A DNA stretch of 64,000 bases from DMER64 sp041654355. Its GTDB lineage: Bacteria; Bacteroidota; Bacteroidia; Bacteroidales; UBA932. The notes beneath the pieces were generated by a model. It was given only the letters and a program-made list of their open reading frames with translations, did no database searches and was not told where the DNA came from. The position numbers and the translations under genes are program-made. The stretch's first letter is position 1. The number at the start of each line of letters is the position of its first letter. Below, in pieces: positions 8,548 through 16,611 of this stretch. The stretch covers positions 1-64,000 of the forward strand of contig JBAZDQ010000007.1 of the NCBI GenBank assembly GCA_041654355.1, given 5' to 3'.

Positions 8548-9300
8548 ATGAGAGTTTTGATACTGGAAGACGAAATTCCCGCACAACTGCAATTAAAACG
8601 GTTGTTAAACGTACATTATCCCGATGCCGTAATAGCCGCTGTTCTGGATTCGGTGGACAAAGCCGCGCAATGGCTGGAAACACATAAGGCGGATCTGATC
8701 TTCATGGACGTGGAACTTTCAGACGGGGTATGTTTTGAATTGTTTAACAGGATATCCCATATGCCTCCGGTAATCATAATTACCGCTTACGAACATTACG
8801 CCTTGGCCGCCTTGAAAAAGAGCGCTGTAGATTACTTGCTCAAACCCGTTGGCGACAAAGAATTTGTTACTGCCGTGGAAAAATGCCGCATGCCCATGGC
8901 CAAACCCCAGGACCTTGAAAGCCTGGGCAGGATATTGAACCTGTCCCAGGAATATAAACAACGTTTCATCGTCAAAGTGGGAGATCAGATCATCATTATC
9001 AAAACAATCGATATTGCCTATTTTTATTCAGAGGAAAAAAGCACTTACATAATGACCCGGAACGGGAAACATTATTTTTCGGATTCCAGCCTGGATTCCA
9101 TAGAAGAACAGCTTGATCCTAAAGAATTTTTTAAACTGTCCAGAAACTGTATAGCCAGTATTTCAGCTATAAGCACCATTTCAAAACATTTCAACAGCCG
9201 GTTGCGCATAGAACTGCAACCGCCTTTCAAACATTCCATCCTGGTAAGCCGGGTAAGGATCCCGGCATTTATGAAGTGGATAGAAGGAGAAGCCGACTGA
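8548..9300 (+). CDS. LytTR-family response regulator
   Basis: The 250-residue product has a receiver domain (residues 1-120) with the acidic pair E7-D8, the phosphorylatable Asp54 (IFMDVELSDG), a Thr in ITAYEHYA and Lys in LLKPVG. A LytTR DNA-binding domain follows (about 145-247: FIVKVGDQIIIIKTIDIAYFYSEEK start). LytTR proteins bind pairs of short direct repeats upstream of their targets. The gene is the last of a three-gene unit placed between malQ and the sus-like operon. No SusR-type regulator is seen near this starch locus, so this pair is a good candidate to control it. Confidence 0.93.
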   Translation: MRVLILEDEIPAQLQLKRLLNVHYPDAVIAAVLDSVDKAAQWLETHKADLIFMDVELSDGVCFELFNRISHMPPVIIITAYEHYALAALKKSAVDYLLKPVGDKEFVTAVEKCRMPMAKPQDLESLGRILNLSQEYKQRFIVKVGDQIIIIKTIDIAYFYSEEKSTYIMTRNGKHYFSDSSLDSIEEQLDPKEFFKLSRNCIASISAISTISKHFNSRLRIELQPPFKHSILVSRVRIPAFMKWIEGEAD

Positions 9301-9356
9301 TACTTTGTCGGAATAATCCTTAAATTCATCAAAATTATATTAAAATTCGTCGGTTT

Positions 9357-9406
9357 TACCTATATATTATTAGGTGAATATTGTAATTTTATACAATTTA
9401 TTACCT
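9357..9406 (+). promoter_or_regulatory. Palindromic A/T-rich control region before the sugar-transport operon
   Basis: The 117-bp gap before the transporter gene holds two overlapping inverted repeats. ACCTA (9359-9363) pairs with TAGGT (9371-9375). A longer imperfect one joins AGGTGAATATTGTA (9372-9385) with TACAATTTATTACCT (9392-9406). The motif TTACCT/AGGT(A/G)A thus recurs three times. These are plausible operator sites for a regulator of the downstream operon. Which protein binds is not shown by the sequence. Confidence 0.4.
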
Positions 9407-9417
9407 GATACCTATCT

Positions 9418-10773
9418 ATGACTAAGCAATCGAAAATGACATTCTGGAATATCTGGAACATGACTTTCGGGTTCCTGGGTATTCAATTCGGACTTGCCTT
9501 ACAGAATGCAAATGTTAGCCGTATCCTGCAGTCTTTTGGAGCGGACGTAGACCATCTCTCCCTGTTTTGGATTGCGGCTCCGCTGACAGGCATGATCGTC
9601 CAACCGATCATAGGACATTACAGCGACCAGACATGGACACGCCTGGGACGCAGAAGGCCTTTCTTTTTGGCAGGAGCCATTATGGCATCCATAGCCCTCG
9701 TTCTGATGCCCAATGCCCCTATGCTGGCGCCTTACATAGCCCCTATGTTCATCGGGGCAGGTATTTTGATGATCATGGATGCCTCTATCAATGTGGCCAT
9801 GGAACCTTTCAGGGCCCTGGTTGCCGATCTGCTTCCTTCCGATCAGCGTACACTGGGCTTTTCCGTTCAGACATCGCTTATAGGAGTCGGGGCCGTTTTG
9901 GGAGCTGTCCTTCCGTACCTTTTGACCAACTGGTTTGGTATATCCAATGTACCTGAACCGGAAAGCGGGGATCTGGTGGCCCACAACGTATCATACGCCT
10001 TTTATATAGGAGCTGCGGTTCTTATGGGCAGTGTGTTGTGGACCGTAATAAAAACAAAAGAACATCCGCCGGAAGACGGGAATCATCCTCAAAAAATGCC
10101 CTTCTGGCAGATAGGTAAAGATTTTCTGAAAATTCCGAAAACAATGAAACAGCTGGGAGTGGTTCAGTTTTTTTCCTGGTTTGCCTTGTTTTCCATGTGG
10201 GTCTATATGGTCCCTGCAGTGGCCGAGCATGTCTACGGTTCTACCGACAATGCCTCACAGGCTTATGCAGATGCAGGCGACTGGGTAGGTATCCTGCAGG
10301 GGGTATACAACGGAGTAGCCGCTGTTTTTGCATTTTTACTCCCGTGGATAGCCAAAAAAATCGGACGCAAAGGCACCCATGCTTTGTGCCTTTTCCTGGG
10401 AGCAGCAGGATTTCTTTCTTTTTACATCATCAAGGATCCCGCGTTGCTCATACTACCCATGATAGGGGTCGGTATTGCATGGGCCGGTATCCTGGCCATG
10501 CCTTACTCGATCCTGGCCGGAGCCTTGCCTGCCCATAAAATGGGCGTTTACATGGGAATATTTAACTTCTTTATAACCATCCCCCAGATATGCAACGGGC
10601 TTATAGGAGGGATTATGGTAAAACACATTTACGGGGGACACACCATTTTTGCCCTGGTGTTCTCCGGAATATGTCTGCTGATAGCTGCCGTGAGCGTTTT
10701 CTTTGTAGACGACAAAGACGATCCCGTACAGCTCTCTTTCAGATATAAACAACGAATAAGATTATCAACCTAA
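9418..10773 (+). CDS. MFS sugar transporter (SLC45/GPH-like, probable maltose/maltodextrin:H+ symporter)
   Basis: The 451-residue product is a 12-helix major-facilitator protein. It has the family motif in the first cytoplasmic loop (GHYSDQTWTRLGRRRPF) and the start FWNIWNMTFGFLGIQFG seen in sucrose/maltose-type SLC45 relatives of Bacteroidota. It should bring maltose or small maltodextrins made by the periplasmic GH13 enzymes across the inner membrane for MalQ. It is the first gene of the collinear sus-like series, 19 bp upstream of susC. Direction of transport and substrate are inferred from family and context. Confidence 0.88.
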   Translation: MTKQSKMTFWNIWNMTFGFLGIQFGLALQNANVSRILQSFGADVDHLSLFWIAAPLTGMIVQPIIGHYSDQTWTRLGRRRPFFLAGAIMASIALVLMPNAPMLAPYIAPMFIGAGILMIMDASINVAMEPFRALVADLLPSDQRTLGFSVQTSLIGVGAVLGAVLPYLLTNWFGISNVPEPESGDLVAHNVSYAFYIGAAVLMGSVLWTVIKTKEHPPEDGNHPQKMPFWQIGKDFLKIPKTMKQLGVVQFFSWFALFSMWVYMVPAVAEHVYGSTDNASQAYADAGDWVGILQGVYNGVAAVFAFLLPWIAKKIGRKGTHALCLFLGAAGFLSFYIIKDPALLILPMIGVGIAWAGILAMPYSILAGALPAHKMGVYMGIFNFFITIPQICNGLIGGIMVKHIYGGHTIFALVFSGICLLIAAVSVFFVDDKDDPVQLSFRYKQRIRLST

Positions 10774-10792
10774 CAATTAATCACTAACCTAA

Positions 10793-13792
10793 ATGTTTAT
10801 GAAAAGACTGATGACTTTTTTGCTTGCGGTCTCGCTTTTCTCCCTGACTTCCGCTTACGCTCAGTACGAAGTAAGGGGGACTGTCGTTGATGTCAACGAC
10901 CTGGCGGTGATCGGAGCTACGGTTCTGCAACAGGGAACCACTAACGGCGTCACAACAGATCTTGACGGAAACTTCACTTTAACAGTACCTTCTCCCGAAA
11001 CGATGTTGGAGGTATCCTACCTGGGATACCAAACCATAGTGGTTGCTGCAAGAAATGCAACAAGGATCGTTATGCACGAGGATTCAGAACTGCTGGAAGA
11101 ACTCGTGATCATTGGCTACGGTACTGTCAAAAAGAGCGATATGACAGGTTCCGTTGTCGCGATCAAAGCCGAAGATGTCAACCGCGGAGCGGTTGTATCA
11201 CCGGACCAGATGTTATTGGGAAAAGTCTCCGGATTGCGTATTACACCCGCCACCGGACAGCCCGGTTCATCGGCAACAATAAGGATCCGTGGGGCTGCAT
11301 CCCTGAATGCCTCCAACGATCCTCTGATTGTTATAGACGGAGTTCCTATCACGGGGGACGGAGGAGCCGGAATGGGAAATCCCCTGGGATCTGTAAACCC
11401 GAATGACATTGAAAGCTATACCATCCTGAAAGATGCCTCGGCAACCGCCATTTACGGTTCAAGGGCTTCTAACGGTGTGATCATCATCACTACCAAGAAA
11501 GGTTCCGGAAAAGGGGTCAATGTAAGTTACAATTCCAGTTACTCGGTAAAACAGAATGCCTCTCGTGTAGAGATGCTTTCTGCCGATGAGTACCGGACAT
11601 TCATGTCCACAACTTACGGCAGCAACCAGACCATCCAAAATCTTTTGGGTGATGCCAGTACAGACTGGCAGAAAGAAATTTACAGGTTATCCTTCAATAC
11701 GGACCAGAACGTCAGTGTTTACGGATCCACTTCTTTCATGCCTTACCGGGTGAGTCTGGGATACAACCTGGATCAGGCCACTTTAAAGGTCGGTGACAAC
11801 CAGCGAGCCAACCTGGATATCAGCCTGTCGCCGGAATTTTTTGATAAGCACCTGACCATCAATGTCAATGCAAAAGGAATTTATCAGAAAACCAACTGGG
11901 CCCCTACGGGCGCTATTGGAAATGCCCTGGCATTTGATCCCACAAAACCCACACATTTCACCTTCTGGTTTGATCGGGATGTGATTGATACATCCAAAGC
12001 CAACGGGTACTGGAACTGGTTCAACAGCGACGGAAGTGCCAATACCATGGCAAGTACGAACCCGCTTTCCACATTGTATGATTATACCAATTATAATTAT
12101 ACGCTGCGGTCCATGGGTAATATCCAGCTTGCCTATAAGGTCCACGGACTGGAAGATCTGACGGCCAATGTAAATGCCGGATACGATGTGGCCAGCACGC
12201 ACGGCGAGCGTTTCAATGCTTTAAACTCAATTTCCGCCATGCGTTCCAGCAACGATTTGTACGTTAACTATGATAATTACAACCTCAATACACTGTTGGA
12301 AAGCTACCTCAATTACAACCATGATTTCCGTAACAGCAACCTGGATGTAATGGCCGGTTATTCCTGGCAGCACAACTTTGTTCAATATGATGAGGAACAG
12401 TACCGTAACACGGAACCTGACGGACCGGGAGAACATTATTATACGGCACCAACCAATGCCAAGGAGTATTACCTGCTCTCTTTCTTTGGCAGGATCAATT
12501 ACTCTATTGCCTCACGCTACCTGTTCACCGTAACGGTTCGTAACGATGCTTCTTCGCGTTTCAGCAAAGCCAACCGCTGGGGTTTCTTCCCCTCGGCTGC
12601 ATTTGCCTGGAACGTGGCAGAGGAAAACTTCCTGAAAAACAGCAAAGCCATATCCGGACTAAAGTTACGTATTGGCTGGGGACGTACCGGGCAACAGGAT
12701 ATAGGTTCGGATTATTATCCTTACCTGGCCCGCTACCTTTCCTCATCTGCTTTGGAAATGAGGTACTTCATGGGTGACGGCTATTATACCACACTGGCGC
12801 CCCTGGCTTATAATTCCAATTTGAAATGGGAAACCACGGAAACCTATAACGTAGGTCTGGACTTTGGATTTGCCAACGACCGTATAACCGGTAGTGCAGA
12901 AGCTTATTACCGCTATACGTATGATCTGCTGAACGTCATTTCAACCCCTCTGGGTTCCAACTTTGGCAACAGCATCATATCCAATATCGGAAACATGGAA
13001 AATAAGGGACTGGAATTTACACTCAACTTTATTCCCGTCCAGACGGCAGACTTTCACTGGTCTATAGGAGGTAACCTGACCCTTCAGGACACTAAGATCA
13101 CCAAATTGACCACCCTTCAGACAGAAGGCTACCTGGGAGTAACCACGGGATCCGGAATGGGAGGAACCGGTGGTTACAGTTCTTTGCATCGTGAAGGTTT
13201 TTCACCTTACACCTTCTATATGTTCCAGCAATTGTACGACAACGACGGCAATCCCGTTCAAAACGGATTGGTAGACCGTGATGGGGACGGTGAGATCACA
13301 GATGCCGACCGTTACGTAACCGGGTTTAGTCCCACTCCCGATGCTTTCTTTGGAATCAACACCCAGTTCCGTTACAAAAACTGGGATCTGGGCCTGAACG
13401 GGCACGGGTCAATAGGAAATTATGTAATCAACGGTGTCGCAATGGGCTATTCCACTTCCTACAGCGATGACTGGAACAAAGGATATCTGAACAACGTAAG
13501 TAGAGAATACCTGGTTGAAGGTTGGACAGCTCCGTCTGAAAACAACCAAAAGTATTCAGATATGTTTATTGAGAATGCATCCTTCTTCCGCATAGACGAT
13601 ATCAACCTGGGTTATACGTTTGACAATCTGAAATTCGCTAAAAGTATACGAATAGCCGCCTCGGTTCAGAATGTATATACCTTTACCAAATACAGGGGAC
13701 TGGATCCCGAGATCATGTCTTCAGACGGTGTGGATTTCAATATCATACCCCGTCCCAGACTCTATACCCTGCGTCTTAATATTAATTTTTAA
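10793..13792 (+). CDS. susC: SusC-like TonB-dependent outer-membrane starch receptor
   Basis: The 999-residue product has a signal peptide (ending TSAYAQ), a carboxypeptidase-D-like regulatory domain (about 25-100), a TonB plug domain (about 115-230, GYGTVKKSDMTGSV start) and a large beta-barrel ending in aromatic LRLNINF. SusC proteins form the TonB-powered channel that imports starch oligosaccharides caught by SusD. Two in-frame ATGs occur (10793 and 10799); either leaves the signal peptide intact. It is followed after 12 bp by susD. The partner genes (SusD/E/F/G-like and GH13 enzymes) point to alpha-glucan as substrate. Confidence 0.95.
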   Translation: MFMKRLMTFLLAVSLFSLTSAYAQYEVRGTVVDVNDLAVIGATVLQQGTTNGVTTDLDGNFTLTVPSPETMLEVSYLGYQTIVVAARNATRIVMHEDSELLEELVIIGYGTVKKSDMTGSVVAIKAEDVNRGAVVSPDQMLLGKVSGLRITPATGQPGSSATIRIRGAASLNASNDPLIVIDGVPITGDGGAGMGNPLGSVNPNDIESYTILKDASATAIYGSRASNGVIIITTKKGSGKGVNVSYNSSYSVKQNASRVEMLSADEYRTFMSTTYGSNQTIQNLLGDASTDWQKEIYRLSFNTDQNVSVYGSTSFMPYRVSLGYNLDQATLKVGDNQRANLDISLSPEFFDKHLTINVNAKGIYQKTNWAPTGAIGNALAFDPTKPTHFTFWFDRDVIDTSKANGYWNWFNSDGSANTMASTNPLSTLYDYTNYNYTLRSMGNIQLAYKVHGLEDLTANVNAGYDVASTHGERFNALNSISAMRSSNDLYVNYDNYNLNTLLESYLNYNHDFRNSNLDVMAGYSWQHNFVQYDEEQYRNTEPDGPGEHYYTAPTNAKEYYLLSFFGRINYSIASRYLFTVTVRNDASSRFSKANRWGFFPSAAFAWNVAEENFLKNSKAISGLKLRIGWGRTGQQDIGSDYYPYLARYLSSSALEMRYFMGDGYYTTLAPLAYNSNLKWETTETYNVGLDFGFANDRITGSAEAYYRYTYDLLNVISTPLGSNFGNSIISNIGNMENKGLEFTLNFIPVQTADFHWSIGGNLTLQDTKITKLTTLQTEGYLGVTTGSGMGGTGGYSSLHREGFSPYTFYMFQQLYDNDGNPVQNGLVDRDGDGEITDADRYVTGFSPTPDAFFGINTQFRYKNWDLGLNGHGSIGNYVINGVAMGYSTSYSDDWNKGYLNNVSREYLVEGWTAPSENNQKYSDMFIENASFFRIDDINLGYTFDNLKFAKSIRIAASVQNVYTFTKYRGLDPEIMSSDGVDFNIIPRPRLYTLRLNINF

Positions 13793-13804
13793 TACTAGGT
13801 AGAT

Positions 13805-15475
13805 ATGAAAAAGATTATGAAAAACAGTTTTATTGTGGCGTCAGCCTTTATTTTCCTGCTGACCTCGTGTATCAAAGATTTGAACACGTTGCCGCTGAAT
13901 GAGACAGATGCTACCTCGGAGACCGCATACGCAGAGCCTGCCAGTTATTTGAACGGATTATCCTATTTATATGGTTACTGGGCCCTTGTAAGTCAGAACG
14001 ACATGGGATCCCCGGATATTGCCGTTGCCGATGCCGGACAAAGTGAGCTCACCCGTATGTATATGGTTTTGAACGAACTCTCCACAGATTCCTTTAAGAT
14101 CATCTGGGGAGACAATTACATAGTTCCCATTCAATACCATCGCTGGACATCAGCAGATAACGAAGCCATTATTGCCGTTTATACACGCTGCATGAAAGGC
14201 ATTACCCTGGTCAACGAATACCTTTTACAAACCTCCGATGAAAAACTCAACGACAGGGGACACTCCGGCGAGATTGCCACGGTGCACCAATACCGTGCCG
14301 AAGCACGCTTCAACCGCGCTTTGTACTATTACCTGCTTCTGGATTTATTCGGGAATCCGCCTTTTGCCCTGGAAGAAAATATTGGAGGTGAGTTGCCCAA
14401 ACAGATAGGCAGGGATGCCCTTTATGCATGGATTGAAGGAGAATTGCTAGACCTGGCAAACAGCGAAGACATGCCGGGCAAAGGTGATGTCCCGTATCCC
14501 CGCGCATCCAAAGGTTCGGCATGGGCAGTTTTAGCCCGTATGTATCTGAATGCAGAAGTATACACAGGCACACCTCAGTGGCAAAAAGCAAAAGATGCCG
14601 CCGCTAACGTAATAGGTATGGGATACCAGTTGCATCCCAATTACCAGGAACTCTTTATGCAGGACAATTCCACCAACGGGGCCACCCAGGAATTCATAGT
14701 CGGTGTTGTTTACGATAAGGACAATACGCAGAGCTGGGGTGGTACGACCCACCTGGTTTCAGCTACCTTAAGCTCAGATGCAAATACGGCTATAGCCCAA
14801 AACCTGGGGATCAGCGGTATGCTGAATCCCGAGACCTGGAACGGATATCACATTGCCGATGATTTCGTGCAACGCTTTAAACTTAACGGCGTTCAATGGG
14901 GAGCTACCTCCGGATTCGGTTACGACAGGGAAAATAGCGACAAACGCGCTTTCTTCTACAACATCGGATCCACCAAAGAATTTGATAACACCACCACCGA
15001 CACCGGCTGGAGGTGCTGGAAATTCACCGGTTTGTACTCCGACGGCCATACCGTATCAGATGCCGAGCCCAATTACAAATTCTCTTCCATTGACTTTCCG
15101 GTTTTTCGCCTTGCCGAGATGTATCTTATATATGCCGAGGCCGATGCACGTCTGAACGGCGGTGTGGTCACCGACCCCTCTGCCATCGATTACATTGGTC
15201 AATTGCGCCAGAGAGCAGGTGTGGCCTCCACAACCCCTTCGACCATCGATCTGGACTGGCTGCTTGACGAACGTGCCCGCGAACTGATGTGGGAAGGACA
15301 CAGAAGGACCGATTTGATCCGTTACGGATACTTCACCTCTATGCAATTTCCCTGGACCCTGAAGGGAGGGGTGATGAACGGCAAGGTGTCGTTACCGGAG
15401 CACCGCAAGGTATATCCAATTATTCTAAGCGATCTGAATGCAAATCCCAACCTGGTTCAGAATCCCGGATACTAA
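13805..15475 (+). CDS. susD: SusD-like starch-binding lipoprotein
   Basis: The 556-residue product starts with a lipoprotein signal (lipobox LTSC near residue 22) and shows the SusD/RagB architecture. The N-terminal part has TPR-like helices (RAEARFNRALYYYLLLDLFGNPP, the typical SusD signature). The C-terminal part has the LDERARELMWEGHRRTDLIRYG motif, diagnostic of the family. It sits on the cell surface as a lid over SusC and binds oligosaccharide. It lies between susC (12 bp) and the SusE-like gene (33 bp). Confidence 0.95.
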   Translation: MKKIMKNSFIVASAFIFLLTSCIKDLNTLPLNETDATSETAYAEPASYLNGLSYLYGYWALVSQNDMGSPDIAVADAGQSELTRMYMVLNELSTDSFKIIWGDNYIVPIQYHRWTSADNEAIIAVYTRCMKGITLVNEYLLQTSDEKLNDRGHSGEIATVHQYRAEARFNRALYYYLLLDLFGNPPFALEENIGGELPKQIGRDALYAWIEGELLDLANSEDMPGKGDVPYPRASKGSAWAVLARMYLNAEVYTGTPQWQKAKDAAANVIGMGYQLHPNYQELFMQDNSTNGATQEFIVGVVYDKDNTQSWGGTTHLVSATLSSDANTAIAQNLGISGMLNPETWNGYHIADDFVQRFKLNGVQWGATSGFGYDRENSDKRAFFYNIGSTKEFDNTTTDTGWRCWKFTGLYSDGHTVSDAEPNYKFSSIDFPVFRLAEMYLIYAEADARLNGGVVTDPSAIDYIGQLRQRAGVASTTPSTIDLDWLLDERARELMWEGHRRTDLIRYGYFTSMQFPWTLKGGVMNGKVSLPEHRKVYPIILSDLNANPNLVQNPGY

Positions 15476-15508
15476 CAGACTATGATTCACTCATAAATGA
15501 TTACAATT

Positions 15509-16591
15509 ATGAAATATACTAAATACATAACGTTGTTGGTCGCCTCGGTGCTGGTGTTGGTTTCCTGTGATATTGAGATAGAAAAAGCCTATCTGAATCC
15601 CACCAGCGATTTTCAGGCACCTGAGTTGCTATCACAGGGACCTGTGATAGTTAACGAAGACAACAGCAAAACAGAAAGCGTTGTATTTAACTGGACCAAC
15701 GCGTCCTTCGGGCCGTCAGTTCAAATTGAATATTCGCTCTACGCAACGGCAAATTCCAAGACAGCACTTCTGGGATCCTCGTTCACCAATTCCTTGTCTA
15801 TCAGCAAATCCGATATCAACGGAGTGGTCGCTAATGACCTGGGAATAGGTGTGAACCAAACGGCAAATATTAGTGCTTACCTGGTTGCCAAAGTATACGG
15901 CACCAATGTGGAAAACGTTACCTCAAATTCCATTTCCTTTGACGTAACTACTTTTGCTGCTTCATTACGCACCCTGTATATGCCCGGAAATTACCAGGGA
16001 TGGGACATTGAAAACGCTCCTGAGTTCTGGGAAACAGACGGGGGAACCAATGTATACAAGATCCTTGTTAACCTGGACGACGGCTCCGAACAGTATTCTT
16101 ACTTTAAAGTTACTGTTGCCCGGAACTGGTCCGATGAAAACTGGGGGTACAATTTCCTGACACCTTCCTGGTATTGTCCGGAACAGTCGGATTCTAACCT
16201 CTCTGTAGACTTGACCGAAGGCAGCATTTATGTCCTGACTGTCAACCGTGGTAAAATGACCATAGATAAGGAAGGCGTAAGCAAGGTCGGCATTATTGGG
16301 GCTTTTGATGAAAGTGCCTGGAATACGGATCTGGACATGACTTATGATGAAGTTCAAAACCTGTGGGTATCACCTGCCATTACATTCAGCGGAGACCTGA
16401 ACTTTTTGATCCGCATGAACGAAAGTTGGGACCATAAATACGGTACCGACAACGAAGCCAGCCAGCATGTGGAAGGCGGAGTGAAACTGGTAAAAGGCGG
16501 GGCAGATCTTTATGCTCCTTCTACAGGGACCTATATTATGAAACTCCACGGGAACAGGACCCCTTACGTTTTAGTTATGGAAAAACAGTAA
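15509..16591 (+). CDS. susE: SusE-like surface starch-binding lipoprotein
   Basis: The 360-residue product has a lipoprotein signal (MKYTKYITLLVASVLVLVSC) when started at 15509; an ATG 12 bp upstream would add four residues. The N-terminal part is the SusE Ig-like domain (about 25-150). Two starch-binding modules follow: one beginning with LYMPGNYQGWDIENAP and one with VGIIGAFDESAWNTDLDM. The YxPGxYQGW pattern is also used in the next gene. It likely captures alpha-glucans at the surface and helps define preferred oligosaccharide length, as SusE does. Confidence 0.88.
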   Translation: MKYTKYITLLVASVLVLVSCDIEIEKAYLNPTSDFQAPELLSQGPVIVNEDNSKTESVVFNWTNASFGPSVQIEYSLYATANSKTALLGSSFTNSLSISKSDINGVVANDLGIGVNQTANISAYLVAKVYGTNVENVTSNSISFDVTTFAASLRTLYMPGNYQGWDIENAPEFWETDGGTNVYKILVNLDDGSEQYSYFKVTVARNWSDENWGYNFLTPSWYCPEQSDSNLSVDLTEGSIYVLTVNRGKMTIDKEGVSKVGIIGAFDESAWNTDLDMTYDEVQNLWVSPAITFSGDLNFLIRMNESWDHKYGTDNEASQHVEGGVKLVKGGADLYAPSTGTYIMKLHGNRTPYVLVMEKQ

Positions 16592-16611
16592 CCGATTAAA
16601 GAGACGCAATT

